Below, one piece after another: positions 26,305 to 35,049 of a stretch of DNA of 64,000 nucleotides. Each line of letters begins with the position of its first letter. Position 1 is the first letter of the stretch. The stretch spans positions 62,001 to 126,000 of the forward strand of contig DASXZH010000078.1 of NCBI GenBank assembly GCA_036502005.1, read 5' to 3'. A program made the translations under genes and the position numbers. The notes under the pieces are model-generated. The model worked only from the letters and a program-made list of their open reading frames with translations. It had not been told where the DNA came from and searched no databases. The stretch is from DASXZH01 sp036502005 (lineage in GTDB: Bacteria > Armatimonadota > Fimbriimonadia > Fimbriimonadales > Fimbriimonadaceae).

Positions 26305-26992
26305 ATTTTCCCACCTGCTTCTTACTGGCCGCTTGATGCGACCTCATGATCTGGGCATAAAGCGCTTGCACCTCTTTGTTCTTCGAATTGATCCTATAGG
26401 CATCCTTTAAAATCCCTATGGCAGCCTTGTCGTGCCCCAACTGGGCCTCCGCTTCGGCCTCCGCAAACTTGTACTGGTCGCTCTTCGGTTCATAGTGCGA
26501 AGCGATTTGCGCTTCATCGGCCGCTTTTAGGTAGATGTGCTGCAAGAACAGGCACTTAGAAATCATGTAATGCGCGTTGGCTAAAGATTCAATGTAGACA
26601 TCCTTGTCCAAATCTGGCGTCCATGGTTGCTCCACGCATTGATAAAAATAGGTCTGCGCAGTTGGATAGTCTTGCAACTGATACGAGATTTTGCCCGCCA
26701 GTAAATAGTTGTTGTAGCGCTGTGGCATGAATCCGATTAGGCCCTTAACCTTCACTGCCGCAACTCTTAAATCGTGTTCTTCTTTAGCCGTCAACTGGGC
26801 ATCATCGCCTTTTTCGAGGGGGCCTTCGGAAAGCTTCGCCACTTCTTTCACGAGGGAATCGTATTGGTCAGCGGTGCGGACGATAGGTACGTCTAGCTCC
26901 GAATTAGAGCAGCCACGAAAGATTGCGACGCAGATGAGCGCGATTGCAATGAGGGCAAGAACAACTCCGATATTTAGCTTGCTAGTTTGCAA
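26303..26992 (-). CDS. Membrane-anchored helical (TPR-like) protein
   Basis: TTG at 26992 overlaps the end of leuS, giving MQTSKLN, a membrane segment at about 8-25 (IGVVLALIAIALICVAIF), then a soluble part. The soluble part has TPR-like helix pairs, for example QRYNNYLLAGKISYQLQDYPTAQTYF and YKFAEAEAEAQLGHDKAAIGILKDAYRINSKNKEVQALY. Such proteins usually scaffold other proteins. The overlap with leuS implies co-transcription, although a functional link is not evident. Confidence 0.72.
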   Translation of the reverse strand: MQTSKLNIGVVLALIAIALICVAIFRGCSNSELDVPIVRTADQYDSLVKEVAKLSEGPLEKGDDAQLTAKEEHDLRVAAVKVKGLIGFMPQRYNNYLLAGKISYQLQDYPTAQTYFYQCVEQPWTPDLDKDVYIESLANAHYMISKCLFLQHIYLKAADEAQIASHYEPKSDQYKFAEAEAEAQLGHDKAAIGILKDAYRINSKNKEVQALYAQIMRSHQAASKKQVGK

Positions 26993-29654
26993 CGATATTC
27001 ACCAACTTGCCAGGAATCACAATGATTTTACGTATCGTGAGATCCTCTAAGTTCGATTGAACTTTGGGAGAAGCTTTCGCAGAGAGTTCGTGATCTTCGT
27101 TGGAAGCGCCTGAAGCGACGCTTACGGTATCCCTAAGCTTGCCGTTCACCTGTACCGCGATGGTGACCGTATCTGCAACGAGAAGAGAGGGGTCGTGAAT
27201 AGGCCATTCCTGGTGATAGGTAAAGCCCTTCTTTCCCAATGTCTCCCAAAGCTCGTCGGCGGAGTGGGGTGCGCCGGGAGCCAGCAACAAAATGAGGCTT
27301 TCGATCGCTTCGCTGAGGGCCAATGATTCTGCTTCGGCCGGTGGTTTGGCGCTCGAATCGAATGCGTCCTGAAGAGCGTTCGAAAAAATCATAAGCGCCG
27401 AAACATAGGTGTTAAAGGCGAACCGGTCGATATCTTCGGTGGCTTTTGCGATGGCGGTGTGGGTGGCGCGCCGAATCTCGGCGCTTTTTGCTGTGGGCAT
27501 GGCTGCGCGGATGCTTGCCGCCCAGTCTTTTTTGAAATAAGGTTTGATTACTTCGGTGAGCTTGAAAATTCTATGCAGGAACCGAACCTGGCCCTTAATA
27601 TCGTCGGTTTGCCACTGAACGTCTTGGGTGAACGGCGCGACGAACAGTTCGTACAAACGCAGGGCGTCCGCGCCCTGGCTCTCAACCACTTCATCGGGCG
27701 TGACTACGTTCCCCTTGGATTTACTCATTCGAGCCCATCGGTAAAAGACTTGATCCTTTGGCAAAGCCTTGGCTTCGGAAAATGAGAGTTGAATGCCATC
27801 TTCACCGACGGCCAACTTTTCTCCCTCTCGGGGTTTTCGGTAAGGAGTTTGGGCTAGAACTTGGCCTTGGTTTTGCAGCCTGGCAAACGGTTCGCTAACG
27901 GAAACTAGGCCGGCGTCGAAAAGCACCTTTGTCCAAAACCGGGCGTAGAGCAGGTGCATTACGGCATGCTCGGCGCCGCCTACGTAGCAATCCACCGGCA
28001 TCCAGTAAGCGGCTTTTTCTTGACTCCAGGCTTCTTCGTAGTTCTCCGGATCGCAGAACCTTAGGAAGTACCAGGAGGAGCAGGCGAACCCGCCCATGGT
28101 GTCGGTTTCTCGGTGGCCGAGTTTGCCCTCGCTATCGGTTACGTTAACGAACTCGGGAATACGTTTGAGTGGGGAAGAACCGTCGCCGCTAGGTTCGTAG
28201 TTGTCGACTTCGGGGAGGGTTACGGGAAGGCAATCTTCGGTTACCAACTCCTTCTCGCCGTCGGCATCGTAGATTACGGGGATCGGGCAACCCCAATAGC
28301 GCTGGCGGCTTATCAGCCAGTCTCTTAGCCGGTATTGGGTTTTGCGTTCGCCGATTCCGAGGCCCTCGAACCATTTGCCGAGGGCTAATTGGCCTTCGTA
28401 AACGGTTGATCCGGTGTATTCGCCGGAGTTGATCATGATGCCGTCTTTCGCTTCGTAAGGAAGAGCTTTGGCGCCCTGGGCTTTCGTATCTTGACCCTTT
28501 GGCGGGATAGGCGCGATGACTTCCTTGACTTCGATCCCAAACTTCTTCGCAAACTCATAATCCCTCGAATCATGGCCCGGTACAGCCATGATGGCCCCAG
28601 TTCCGTAGGTCGAGAGAACGTAGTCTGCAATCCAGATTTGCACCTTCTCACCGTTGCCTGGGTTGATGGCGTAAGCCCCCGTGAACACGCCCGTCTTTTC
28701 GAGGTTTGCGGCCTGGCGGTCCACATCGCTTAAGGACTTTGCCTTCTCTTTATAGGCACGGATTTGGTTTGCGTGCTCTTCACCGACCATGTTCAACAGT
28801 TGATCGATGAGGGCATGCTCGGGGGCGAGAACGCAGAAGGTCATGCCGAAGATGGTGTCTATCCGGGTGGTGAACACACGAAAGGCGAGGTCATCGGAGC
28901 CTTTTTCCTCAAAGAAGGTTTGTCCAAGCTGAAGGGAGGCCATGTCCACCTTCATTCGGAACTCGACTCCCTCACTGCGGCCGATCCAGTTTCGCTGCTG
29001 AGCTTTAATCCCTTCCGGCCAATCGATGGTGTCTAAGTCGGCCGCTAATCTGTCAGCGTAGGCGGTTATCTTGAAGAACCACTGGGGGATGAGCTTCTTT
29101 TCGACGGGCACACCCGAACGCCAGCCCAGTCCGCCGATGACTTCCTCGTCGGCAAGGACCGTCTGCTCAACCGGATCCCAGTTCACACTCGCCATTTTTT
29201 GGTAGGCTAGGCCCCTATTGTAAAGGAGTTCGAATATCCATTGAGTCCATTTGTAGAAGCTCGGATCGCTTGACGAGAATGACCGCGACCAGTCGTAGCC
29301 GATGCCGATAAGATCCATCTGCCGGTGGTAGTTGGCGGCATATTTCTGGATCATCTTTTGGGGGTGAGACTTCGTTTTTATGGCTTCGTTTTCCGCGGGA
29401 AGGCCGAAGGCATCAAACCCCATGGGGTGCAAAACATTGTAGCCCTGCATGTATTTCATGCGGGCGATGACGTCGGTCGGAATGTAGTTCCGGCAGTGGC
29501 CCACGCTAAGCCCGGCGCCGCTTGGATACGGGAAGAAATCTAGGGCGTAGAATTTCTTACGACCCGACTCCTCACGGGTCAGGAATAGGTTGGCGTCTTT
29601 CCATCGGGCGCGCCATTTGGCTTCAAAAGAGGAGGGGTCATACCGGTCCGGCAT
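26982..29654 (-). CDS. leuS: Leucine-tRNA ligase
   Basis: A class I aminoacyl-tRNA synthetase that charges tRNA-Leu. Visible parts are the start FFPYPSGAGLSVGHCRNY, where the HIGH-equivalent is SVGH, the editing domain with YGTGAIMAVPGHDSRDYEFA, RDWLISRQRYWGCPIPV, and the KMSKS loop as RMSKSKGNVV. The C-terminal anticodon-binding and small domains end the chain. The 890-residue length is in the upper normal range. TAAATT lies six bases before the ATG, with no Shine-Dalgarno, so the mRNA is probably leaderless. Confidence 0.96.
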   Translation of the reverse strand: MPDRYDPSSFEAKWRARWKDANLFLTREESGRKKFYALDFFPYPSGAGLSVGHCRNYIPTDVIARMKYMQGYNVLHPMGFDAFGLPAENEAIKTKSHPQKMIQKYAANYHRQMDLIGIGYDWSRSFSSSDPSFYKWTQWIFELLYNRGLAYQKMASVNWDPVEQTVLADEEVIGGLGWRSGVPVEKKLIPQWFFKITAYADRLAADLDTIDWPEGIKAQQRNWIGRSEGVEFRMKVDMASLQLGQTFFEEKGSDDLAFRVFTTRIDTIFGMTFCVLAPEHALIDQLLNMVGEEHANQIRAYKEKAKSLSDVDRQAANLEKTGVFTGAYAINPGNGEKVQIWIADYVLSTYGTGAIMAVPGHDSRDYEFAKKFGIEVKEVIAPIPPKGQDTKAQGAKALPYEAKDGIMINSGEYTGSTVYEGQLALGKWFEGLGIGERKTQYRLRDWLISRQRYWGCPIPVIYDADGEKELVTEDCLPVTLPEVDNYEPSGDGSSPLKRIPEFVNVTDSEGKLGHRETDTMGGFACSSWYFLRFCDPENYEEAWSQEKAAYWMPVDCYVGGAEHAVMHLLYARFWTKVLFDAGLVSVSEPFARLQNQGQVLAQTPYRKPREGEKLAVGEDGIQLSFSEAKALPKDQVFYRWARMSKSKGNVVTPDEVVESQGADALRLYELFVAPFTQDVQWQTDDIKGQVRFLHRIFKLTEVIKPYFKKDWAASIRAAMPTAKSAEIRRATHTAIAKATEDIDRFAFNTYVSALMIFSNALQDAFDSSAKPPAEAESLALSEAIESLILLLAPGAPHSADELWETLGKKGFTYHQEWPIHDPSLLVADTVTIAVQVNGKLRDTVSVASGASNEDHELSAKASPKVQSNLEDLTIRKIIVIPGKLVNIVAN

Positions 29655-30268
29655 CGTGGGAATTTACCCTTTTAGGCAAATCTCGATTCTCGATTGTCGA
29701 ATCTCGATTGGGGAAGGGAAGATTTCTATTTTCAATTGCTTATTTTCAGTTTGGGAGCGGATTGCTGCCCGCGATCCAGCGGTCCAGCGGTCCAGCGATT
29801 GTGTCTCAGTCGATGGGCCAGAATGGAACGGATTAGGCCAGAATCATTGGTGTTGAACCTGATTCTGACAATCGTGGCTGATTCTGGCGCGCCATATTTG
29901 TGCGAGAAATGGGTCGTTTTGAACTTGTTCTGCCAATTGTGGCAATCGGTGTAGGTTCAAAGTTTTGATTTTTCAAATCAAGCTCGCTCGCGGTGGTCAT
30001 CCCATTTTCTCCATTCCGTTCCGTCCAGTAAGGTAGACGGATGCAGCGCCCTCAATGCGAATGGAAACGATGGCCTTTTTTGCGGAAAGTATCCGGATGG
30101 CTATTCACCTCAAAATATAATGAGCCACGCTTGCGACTATGGACCAGCATCGTTTTTAGCGAGGAGTCCAAGTTATGGAGCTTTGATACGCTTCCCAAAA
30201 ACTTAGAGTTAGGCATACTTCTTCTCCTGGTGTCGCACTACATTCCACTTAATAGTTCGTTAATTGAA
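29655..30268. other. Intergenic region with short repeats; no gene supported
   Basis: 29676-29717 is a run of TCTCGATT words. 29771-29797 is GATCCAGCGGTCCAGCGG. 29806-29900 carries several ATTCTG/CAGAAT words on both strands. A 90-residue frame at 30041-30313 lacks a family match and overlaps the end of the nuclease gene, so it is not called. The leuS promoter (TAAATT at 29661-29666, minus strand) lies at the left edge. Confidence 0.5.
29661..29666 (-). promoter_or_regulatory. -10 box TAAATT of leuS
   Basis: On the minus strand TAAATT is followed by six bases and the leuS ATG. It fits the leaderless TANNNT arrangement seen at other genes in the window. Confidence 0.5.
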
Positions 30269-31189
30269 CTAACGTACTTTTGTGGCAATGATGAAGTCGA
30301 TGAGATCCGCTAGTCGATGGGACCAGAAAAGGTTGAGGCCCTCAGCTTGAGCCGTTTGCAGATTGTTGACGTTGAACACGCCGGAAAGAACGGCGCTCGG
30401 CACTATCTGGTTGTTCCCGAAAGCGCCAAGCCATTGTTTTGCCTTTCCGGCCGCTTCATGGTTTACGCGTTTGAAGGAATTGACCTCGCTGTTTGAGGCC
30501 TTGCATTCGATGGCAAGAACGCGGTCATCGAAAAGCCGAATAACGAGATCGGCGCGGGTGTTTCCTAGTTTGCTTTCTCCGCAAAACTCGCCTCTATTTG
30601 GCCCTTGGCTAAGCAATTGGATATTCCGCTTCGGAACCTCGAGGTAATCCAGTTCGGCAAGAATGGATTTAACGCCTTCCTCTTGGAGTTTCCGGGCGCT
30701 GCTGCGCCTGCTGGTTTCGACTTTCTTGGCCGCCACAAGGGCTGCTGAGGACGCAATCGCTATTTCCCGCTCCATCTGGCTAGGCTCTCGCTGTTCTTTG
30801 GCCCAAATGAAGCGGTGAGGGTCGAGTATATGGAGCACGATTTCGCGGACACGCTTGGCGCTGTCCGGATTGCTTTTCAAGGCTGTGGCTGACAGTTTGG
30901 CGTCGGCAAGAACTTTGAGATCATCCTCGGAGATGGGCGGCGCGGCAAGATATCGAAACGCCGTTTTTTTGTTGCTACTGCGCATAAGTGCGGCAAGATG
31001 TTCTGGATCCTCGGATCGTGTGATTGTGCTTAAAGTGTCGACCAGTTCGGCAAAGATTGGGACGAACGTGTCAAAGAACTCGCTGTAGAGTTCGAGGGGC
31101 TCGTCTATTCGCTCGTGCCGGAAGCCGGTACGGGCCAAATTTGCATCGGCCTTGAGATCAGCCAAGGTCCAAATCTTTGGGTTGATCAT
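30269..31189 (-). CDS. XamI-family Type II restriction endonuclease
   Basis: The protein follows the XamI restriction endonuclease family (prototype XamI cuts GTCGAC). Visible blocks are INPKIWTLADLKAD at the start, FRYLAAPPISEDDLKVLA, and the nuclease core GEFCGESKLGNTRADLVIRL followed by LAIECKASN. D214, E228 and K230 form a PD-(D/E)xK site. The end VLSGVFNVNNLQTAQ and LFWSHRLADLIDFI is also family-typical. The ATG overlaps the methyltransferase stop by four bases, so nuclease synthesis follows methyltransferase synthesis. GTCGAC specificity is inferred from the family. Confidence 0.88.
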   Translation of the reverse strand: MINPKIWTLADLKADANLARTGFRHERIDEPLELYSEFFDTFVPIFAELVDTLSTITRSEDPEHLAALMRSSNKKTAFRYLAAPPISEDDLKVLADAKLSATALKSNPDSAKRVREIVLHILDPHRFIWAKEQREPSQMEREIAIASSAALVAAKKVETSRRSSARKLQEEGVKSILAELDYLEVPKRNIQLLSQGPNRGEFCGESKLGNTRADLVIRLFDDRVLAIECKASNSEVNSFKRVNHEAAGKAKQWLGAFGNNQIVPSAVLSGVFNVNNLQTAQAEGLNLFWSHRLADLIDFIIATKVR

Positions 31190-32766
31190 GCTTCAAGAAA
31201 TTCCAGGGAAGGGACGTGGACCCGCTCTAGTTCGCGGGGTTCGAACTTAGTAAGTCCTCCTGCGTAAGTGCGGCCACCCGCGGTCGAAACATTGTGGCGC
31301 AAGTAGTCAGTAAGCCTATCTAACGTCTTCTCGCTCAGTTGCTCACGGGGATATAGACCATGGGCGATATTTATATGGCGTGCACTGCAAAGGTTCCGAA
31401 CAAAAGCCGGTGCCCGCCTAGCCATGTAGGTGCACATGATGGGTGCAGGTTCGGTTAAGCGAACCTCCCACCAAGCGCGGCGGTGCTGGGCGGTGTAGCT
31501 TCTATCCGCCCCCTGCCGTTTCGCCCATGCGACAAAACGTTTAACTGCCGGCAAGAACTCAGCGTCAATGTCATCGAGATTCGCTGGCAAGTTTATAACG
31601 CGTCGAAGCGGGGAAGGATCCTGGAGGATGTCGACAGCCTCTATAAGTTCGCGGGCCTTTGTCACAGTTGGCAGCAACAAGTCTTCGGGAAGGCCCTTGG
31701 CGTGTGGGCCCGCAATCCAGATTTCATTATTGCCGGTGACCTGGCCGCGGTGAACACGGCAAAGCTCACCGAGTTCAATATGGTCGCTCGGCGGCTTTGG
31801 GCCTGGTCGGACAATAGTGGACCACCGGGGCGACAGCTGGGCCTCGGACCAGGGGATGGAATTGCCGTTTGAAAGGGCGTTGAGGTCAGCAAGGCTCTCA
31901 ACCGCTTGCAGCCGGAACGTCTTGGGGCGCTGCCGAACCTTAAAGCAGGTTATCGCGCCCGTTGTGGCCACATCGGGAAATGGCATTGCCTTCGGGTCGA
32001 GGACATGAAGGGAAGTGCCACCGAGCTCGCCAGCTAGGAGATTCCGGAGAACTGACCCGTAATTGACATCGAGCCATTCGGCCGAGGTGATAAACGCTCC
32101 ATAATCACCTTCCCGGGCAAGCTGCAGAGTTCTAATAAAAAAATGGATATGGAGGCCAGCAAGCTTGCTCGCAAGGTGGCCGTAGTCGCCGGCGCCATCG
32201 GCAAACCATTGTTTCCATTTTGGTTCTATGTCGTGGTGCCGAACGTAGGGAGGGTTTCCGAGAAATAGTGTTGGGCCATCGATCGGCGAAATATCAGCTT
32301 CTCGGTAGTCCTCAGGGATTATTCTCGCGCGTTCGGAGTAACCGCAGACATGTAGATTGGCGCGGAGAATGTCGACTGCAAGTGGGTCGATCTCGACCCC
32401 GATGAGTTCCGCATCCGGAAAGACCCTCGCTGCAGCTAGAAGAAAACGGCCGGATCCGGCACCGGGGTCGACAACTCGGGCCGGTGTACCCTGCTGCTGA
32501 GCCCAAGCGATCATCGAGCTAACAATCTCACCTGGCGTATAAACCGTTCCTGTTATCCTGCGATCGTCGGCGCTTCGAGCTGCGATAAAGGCATCTCCAA
32601 GAGGGTCGGCTCCCGCCCGGATGGATTCAGCGATGACCGTGAGGGCCGCAGTTAGATTCTTACCCCTAACAAGGGATGCTGCAATGTCGCTGAGTTCCTC
32701 TGAAAAGGGGAACGCTGTTTGCAGATTAGGGCTTGGCATTGGCATTTCCGTAACGATCATTTGCAT
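31186..32766 (-). CDS. DNA adenine N6-methyltransferase of the XamI-like system
   Basis: This is the protective methyltransferase for the nuclease downstream. Motif I is VVDPGAGSGRFLLAA (about residues 98-112), followed by LIGVEIDPLA. The catalytic motif IV is GNPPYVRHH, with NPPY at 171-174. The order I, then IV, then a long C-terminal target-recognition part fits a gamma-class m6A enzyme. A motif X-like stretch, TGTVYTPGEIVSSMI, is at 72-86. The start codon is part of a palindrome (32764-32791). A role in modifying the A of GTCGAC is inferred from the partner. Confidence 0.9.
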   Translation of the reverse strand: MQMIVTEMPMPSPNLQTAFPFSEELSDIAASLVRGKNLTAALTVIAESIRAGADPLGDAFIAARSADDRRITGTVYTPGEIVSSMIAWAQQQGTPARVVDPGAGSGRFLLAAARVFPDAELIGVEIDPLAVDILRANLHVCGYSERARIIPEDYREADISPIDGPTLFLGNPPYVRHHDIEPKWKQWFADGAGDYGHLASKLAGLHIHFFIRTLQLAREGDYGAFITSAEWLDVNYGSVLRNLLAGELGGTSLHVLDPKAMPFPDVATTGAITCFKVRQRPKTFRLQAVESLADLNALSNGNSIPWSEAQLSPRWSTIVRPGPKPPSDHIELGELCRVHRGQVTGNNEIWIAGPHAKGLPEDLLLPTVTKARELIEAVDILQDPSPLRRVINLPANLDDIDAEFLPAVKRFVAWAKRQGADRSYTAQHRRAWWEVRLTEPAPIMCTYMARRAPAFVRNLCSARHINIAHGLYPREQLSEKTLDRLTDYLRHNVSTAGGRTYAGGLTKFEPRELERVHVPSLEFLEA

Positions 32767-32791
32767 TGATGTCGACGCGCCGACATCAATG
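32764..32791. promoter_or_regulatory. Perfect 11-bp inverted repeat over the methyltransferase start codon, containing GTCGAC
   Basis: CATTGATGTCG (32764-32774) and its exact complement (32781-32791) flank a 6-base centre. The methyltransferase ATG is the tip of the left arm. GTCGAC, the expected recognition site of the system, is at 32771-32776. It could be a regulator operator, a methylation-sensitive switch or an RNA hairpin that hides the start codon. Confidence 0.65.
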
Positions 32792-32927
32792 TTTGTGTGG
32801 GCAAATTTCCGAAAGCGACGCTGAGCGTCAAATACTAGATTTGTTAAGGCTGTTATGTAGACTAAATATACCTATTGTGTGTAGTAATGAACAGACTTAA
32901 AACCACGGAACCTTTAAAACACCCGTC

Positions 32928-33488
32928 ATGCGTCTACATCTACAAATGAAGCTAGACGACAGAGAAATATACGATCGCAACTACTGGAAGCACCAACTTC
33001 CCAAATATCCCCGCTCGGACATCCACGGCGGACAACAACTAGCCCTCTACCCTGACACCGCGGGCAGGATACTCGTCGAAATCGCTTGTGGCGTCCGGCC
33101 AAAAGCCGCCTTCGCCCTTGAAAGCATTTCCGCGAGAACCTACGAACGCTACCTGAAGCGTTCCAAACTCCAAAACGCGGGCATCGATAACGCGCTCCCA
33201 GAAAACATACACCAACAAGAAATCGACAATTACTTGTTTTGCTATTTCGAACTGCAGGCAATGGCGCTAGAAATCGCTGGCATTCAGCGCAGCAAAGCAG
33301 AAGTTCAGATGATGATTGGCTCACCAACCAGGCGTATAACCCGAAAGAAGATTTACAAGAGCCGCCAGGTCCTATGCGGTTCCCAAGTGGTTACCCTTCG
33401 CGACGAGACCAATATCGAGTCATGCAACACCATGGAGCATCAGCCCCGCGTCCCCCCAACAGTTTTTTTCCAAAATCTTGAGGATTGA
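32928..33488 (+). CDS. HTH-like DNA-binding protein divergent from the R-M genes
   Basis: The family is not firmly recognised. Residues about 44-72 (ILVEIACGVRPKAAFALESIS then ARTYERYLKRSK) have the layout of a helix-turn-helix seen in phage small-terminase and transposase-like proteins: G-V-x-x-x-A-A, then a second helix with T-Y-x-R-Y/W-L. A second helical part (QEIDNYLFCYFELQAMALEIAG) follows, then a basic stretch (TRRITRKKIYKSRQ). It lies 161 bases from the methyltransferase start on the opposite strand, a place where R-M controllers occur. An alternative ATG is at 32946. It could also be a leftover of the element that carried the island. Confidence 0.55.
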   Translation: MRLHLQMKLDDREIYDRNYWKHQLPKYPRSDIHGGQQLALYPDTAGRILVEIACGVRPKAAFALESISARTYERYLKRSKLQNAGIDNALPENIHQQEIDNYLFCYFELQAMALEIAGIQRSKAEVQMMIGSPTRRITRKKIYKSRQVLCGSQVVTLRDETNIESCNTMEHQPRVPPTVFFQNLED

Positions 33489-33916
33489 ACCAGTAGTGAC
33501 CGACTCATGCCGACACAACTGCTTCCAACTGTCGCTCGACTGTCGCGACACACCCCGCCAAATGCGACAATTGCCAGATAAAGCCAATTTCAAGATAATA
33601 CGATCCGCTCCCTCTGCGCCTCATAACCATTTAACGAAGGGAATTTATGGATACCGCAAAAACCTTCACCCCTCTCGGGCGGAGGGGTGGTGTCCAATCC
33701 ACTCGGAGGGGGTCAAAGGGGGAAACCGGTCCGATGGCTCGTGCGGACCGGGTGCCCCCTTTAAGTCGAAGGAGTCCGCGAACCGGGAGAGGCGCGAGCC
33801 TACTGCTCGGAAAAAGCCTTAAATTGATGGCAATGTCCCCCTGCCCCCTCCCCTCCGCCCGCGATTTCCGAGTTAAAGCGCAGGGAAGGGGGTCTGGACC
33901 AAAACTCTCCGCTTTG
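33489..33916. other. Intergenic region with a dispersed repeat
   Basis: No gene is supported. 33664-33800 holds CACCCCTCTCGGGCGGAGGGG and, after a spacer, GCGAACCGGGAGAGGCGCGA, a repeat also found at 55650-55702. 33833-33900 has CCCCTGCCCCCTCCCC and GGGAAGGGGG blocks that can pair. The region separates the restriction island from the str operon promoter. Confidence 0.6.
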
Positions 33917-33946
33917 TTGACAACACCCCGATTTATGCGTCATAAT
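33917..33946 (+). promoter_or_regulatory. Promoter of the str operon (TTGACA, 18 bases, CATAAT)
   Basis: A perfect -35 box TTGACA (33917-33922) and CATAAT (33941-33946) are 18 bases apart. Transcription should start near 33953, leaving a leader of about 220 bases before rpsL. It is the best full two-box promoter I found in the window. Confidence 0.75.
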
Positions 33947-33952
33947 CACCGT

Positions 33953-34174
33953 TGCTTTAGGCGTATTGCGCCTGAAGTGAATTGAATCGAGGAGGCAGTG
34001 CCCGGTTTCGGAAAGAACTACGAGCCTAAACGTGTAGATCAATCTTCCGGTAAGCAGTGCGCCCCTCGATAGTTCGAAGGGGTTTTTTAATTTGCGGGCC
34101 TTAAAACTCGCGAAAAAAGAAAGCCCACCATAGAAATACGAGCAAGAAAAGACGTAGGGAAAACTAAAACAAGC
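33953..34174 (+). promoter_or_regulatory. Long rpsL leader with alternative RNA pairings
   Basis: TCGAGG near 33987-33992 can pair with CCTCGA at 34064-34069. The same CCTCGA instead pairs with the downstream strand of the terminator-like hairpin at 34062-34088. GCAGTGC occurs at 33995-34001 and again at 34054-34060. The two folds are mutually exclusive, as in attenuators and ribosomal-protein leaders. The ligand is unknown. No short leader peptide was identified. Confidence 0.45.
34062..34088 (+). terminator. Attenuator-like intrinsic terminator in the rpsL leader
   Basis: CCCCTCGA, a four-base loop, and TCGAAGGGG (one bulge) are followed directly by TTTTTT. It lies about 110 bases after the predicted transcription start and about 90 bases before rpsL. 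Confidence 0.6.
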
Positions 34175-34561
34175 ATGCCCACAGTGAACCAACTGGTACG
34201 TAAAGGACGAGCAACACCAAAGCTCAAGTCCAAGTCTCCCGCACTTAAGAGCAACCCTCAAAAGCGCGGCGTTTGCACCGTTGTGCGAACAGTCACTCCC
34301 AAAAAGCCGAACTCGGCTCTAAGGAAAGTGGCCCGTGTAAGGCTTACCAACGGAATCGAAGTCAGCGCCTATATTCCGGGCGTTGGCCACAACCTCCAAG
34401 AGCACTCGGTTGTTCTTGTAAGAGGCGGGCGCGTTAAGGATCTTCCCGGTGTGCGATATCACATCGTGCGCGGAACCCAGCAGACAGCCGGTACCAACAA
34501 CCGAATGCAGGGCCGAAGCAAATACGGCACCAAGCGTCCGAAAGCAGGAGCTAAGAAGTAA
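34175..34561 (+). CDS. rpsL: 30S ribosomal protein S12
   Basis: S12 sits at the decoding centre of the small subunit. PTVNQLVRKGR begins the chain, and KKPNSALRKVARVRLTNG and YIPGVGHNLQEHSVVLVRGGRVKDLPGVRYHIVRG are the conserved loops. Lys in KKPNS and Lys in GGRVKDLPG are the positions altered in streptomycin-resistant strains, and both are the sensitive type here. It is the first gene of the str operon, and its stop overlaps the rpsG ATG by one base. Confidence 0.98.
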   Translation: MPTVNQLVRKGRATPKLKSKSPALKSNPQKRGVCTVVRTVTPKKPNSALRKVARVRLTNGIEVSAYIPGVGHNLQEHSVVLVRGGRVKDLPGVRYHIVRGTQQTAGTNNRMQGRSKYGTKRPKAGAKK

Positions 34562-35031
34562 TGCCACGTAAAGGCGCAGCACCCAAAAGACTCATTTTGC
34601 CTGACCCGATTTATGGCAGCGAAATGGCACAAAGATTTATCAACCGAATGATGCTTGACGGCAAGAAAGTAACGGCCGAGAAGATCTTCTACGGGGCAAT
34701 GGCCAACGCAGAAGAGAAGGCCGGCGTTCCCGCCATCGAGATCTTCGAGAAGGCTCTTTCCAACGTTATGCCGGGCGTCGAAGTTCGACCTCGACGTGTT
34801 GGTGGCCAGACCTATCAGGTTCCGATGGACGTCCGCCCCGAGCGACGACGTACGCTAGCCCTCCGCTGGCTGATCGGCGCTGCCCGGAAACGAGCTGGCA
34901 AAAGCATGACCGAGAAGCTCGCAGGCGAACTGCTGGATGCCTACAACGGCACCGGCACATCTATTAAAAAGCGTGAGGATACGCACCGAATGGCAGAAGC
35001 TAACAAAGCTTTTGCCCACTATCGGTTCTAA
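34561..35031 (+). CDS. rpsG: 30S ribosomal protein S7
   Basis: S7 nucleates assembly of the 30S head. The start MPRKGAAPKR, the block QRFINRMMLDGKKVTAEKIFYGAM, VEVRPRRVGGQTYQVPMDVRPERR and the end HRMAEANKAFAHYRF are family-typical. Length is normal. It follows rpsL with a one-base overlap (TAATG) and precedes fusA by 18 bases. In other bacteria S7 represses translation of this operon; whether it does so here is unknown. Confidence 0.98.
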   Translation: MPRKGAAPKRLILPDPIYGSEMAQRFINRMMLDGKKVTAEKIFYGAMANAEEKAGVPAIEIFEKALSNVMPGVEVRPRRVGGQTYQVPMDVRPERRRTLALRWLIGAARKRAGKSMTEKLAGELLDAYNGTGTSIKKREDTHRMAEANKAFAHYRF

Positions 35032-35049
35032 GTTTCGTAGAGTCAAAGA

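Noticed and set aside
30041..30313. A 90-codon plus-strand frame after leuS
   Set aside because: It has no family pattern and overlaps the end of the restriction endonuclease on the other strand. There is no convincing start signal.
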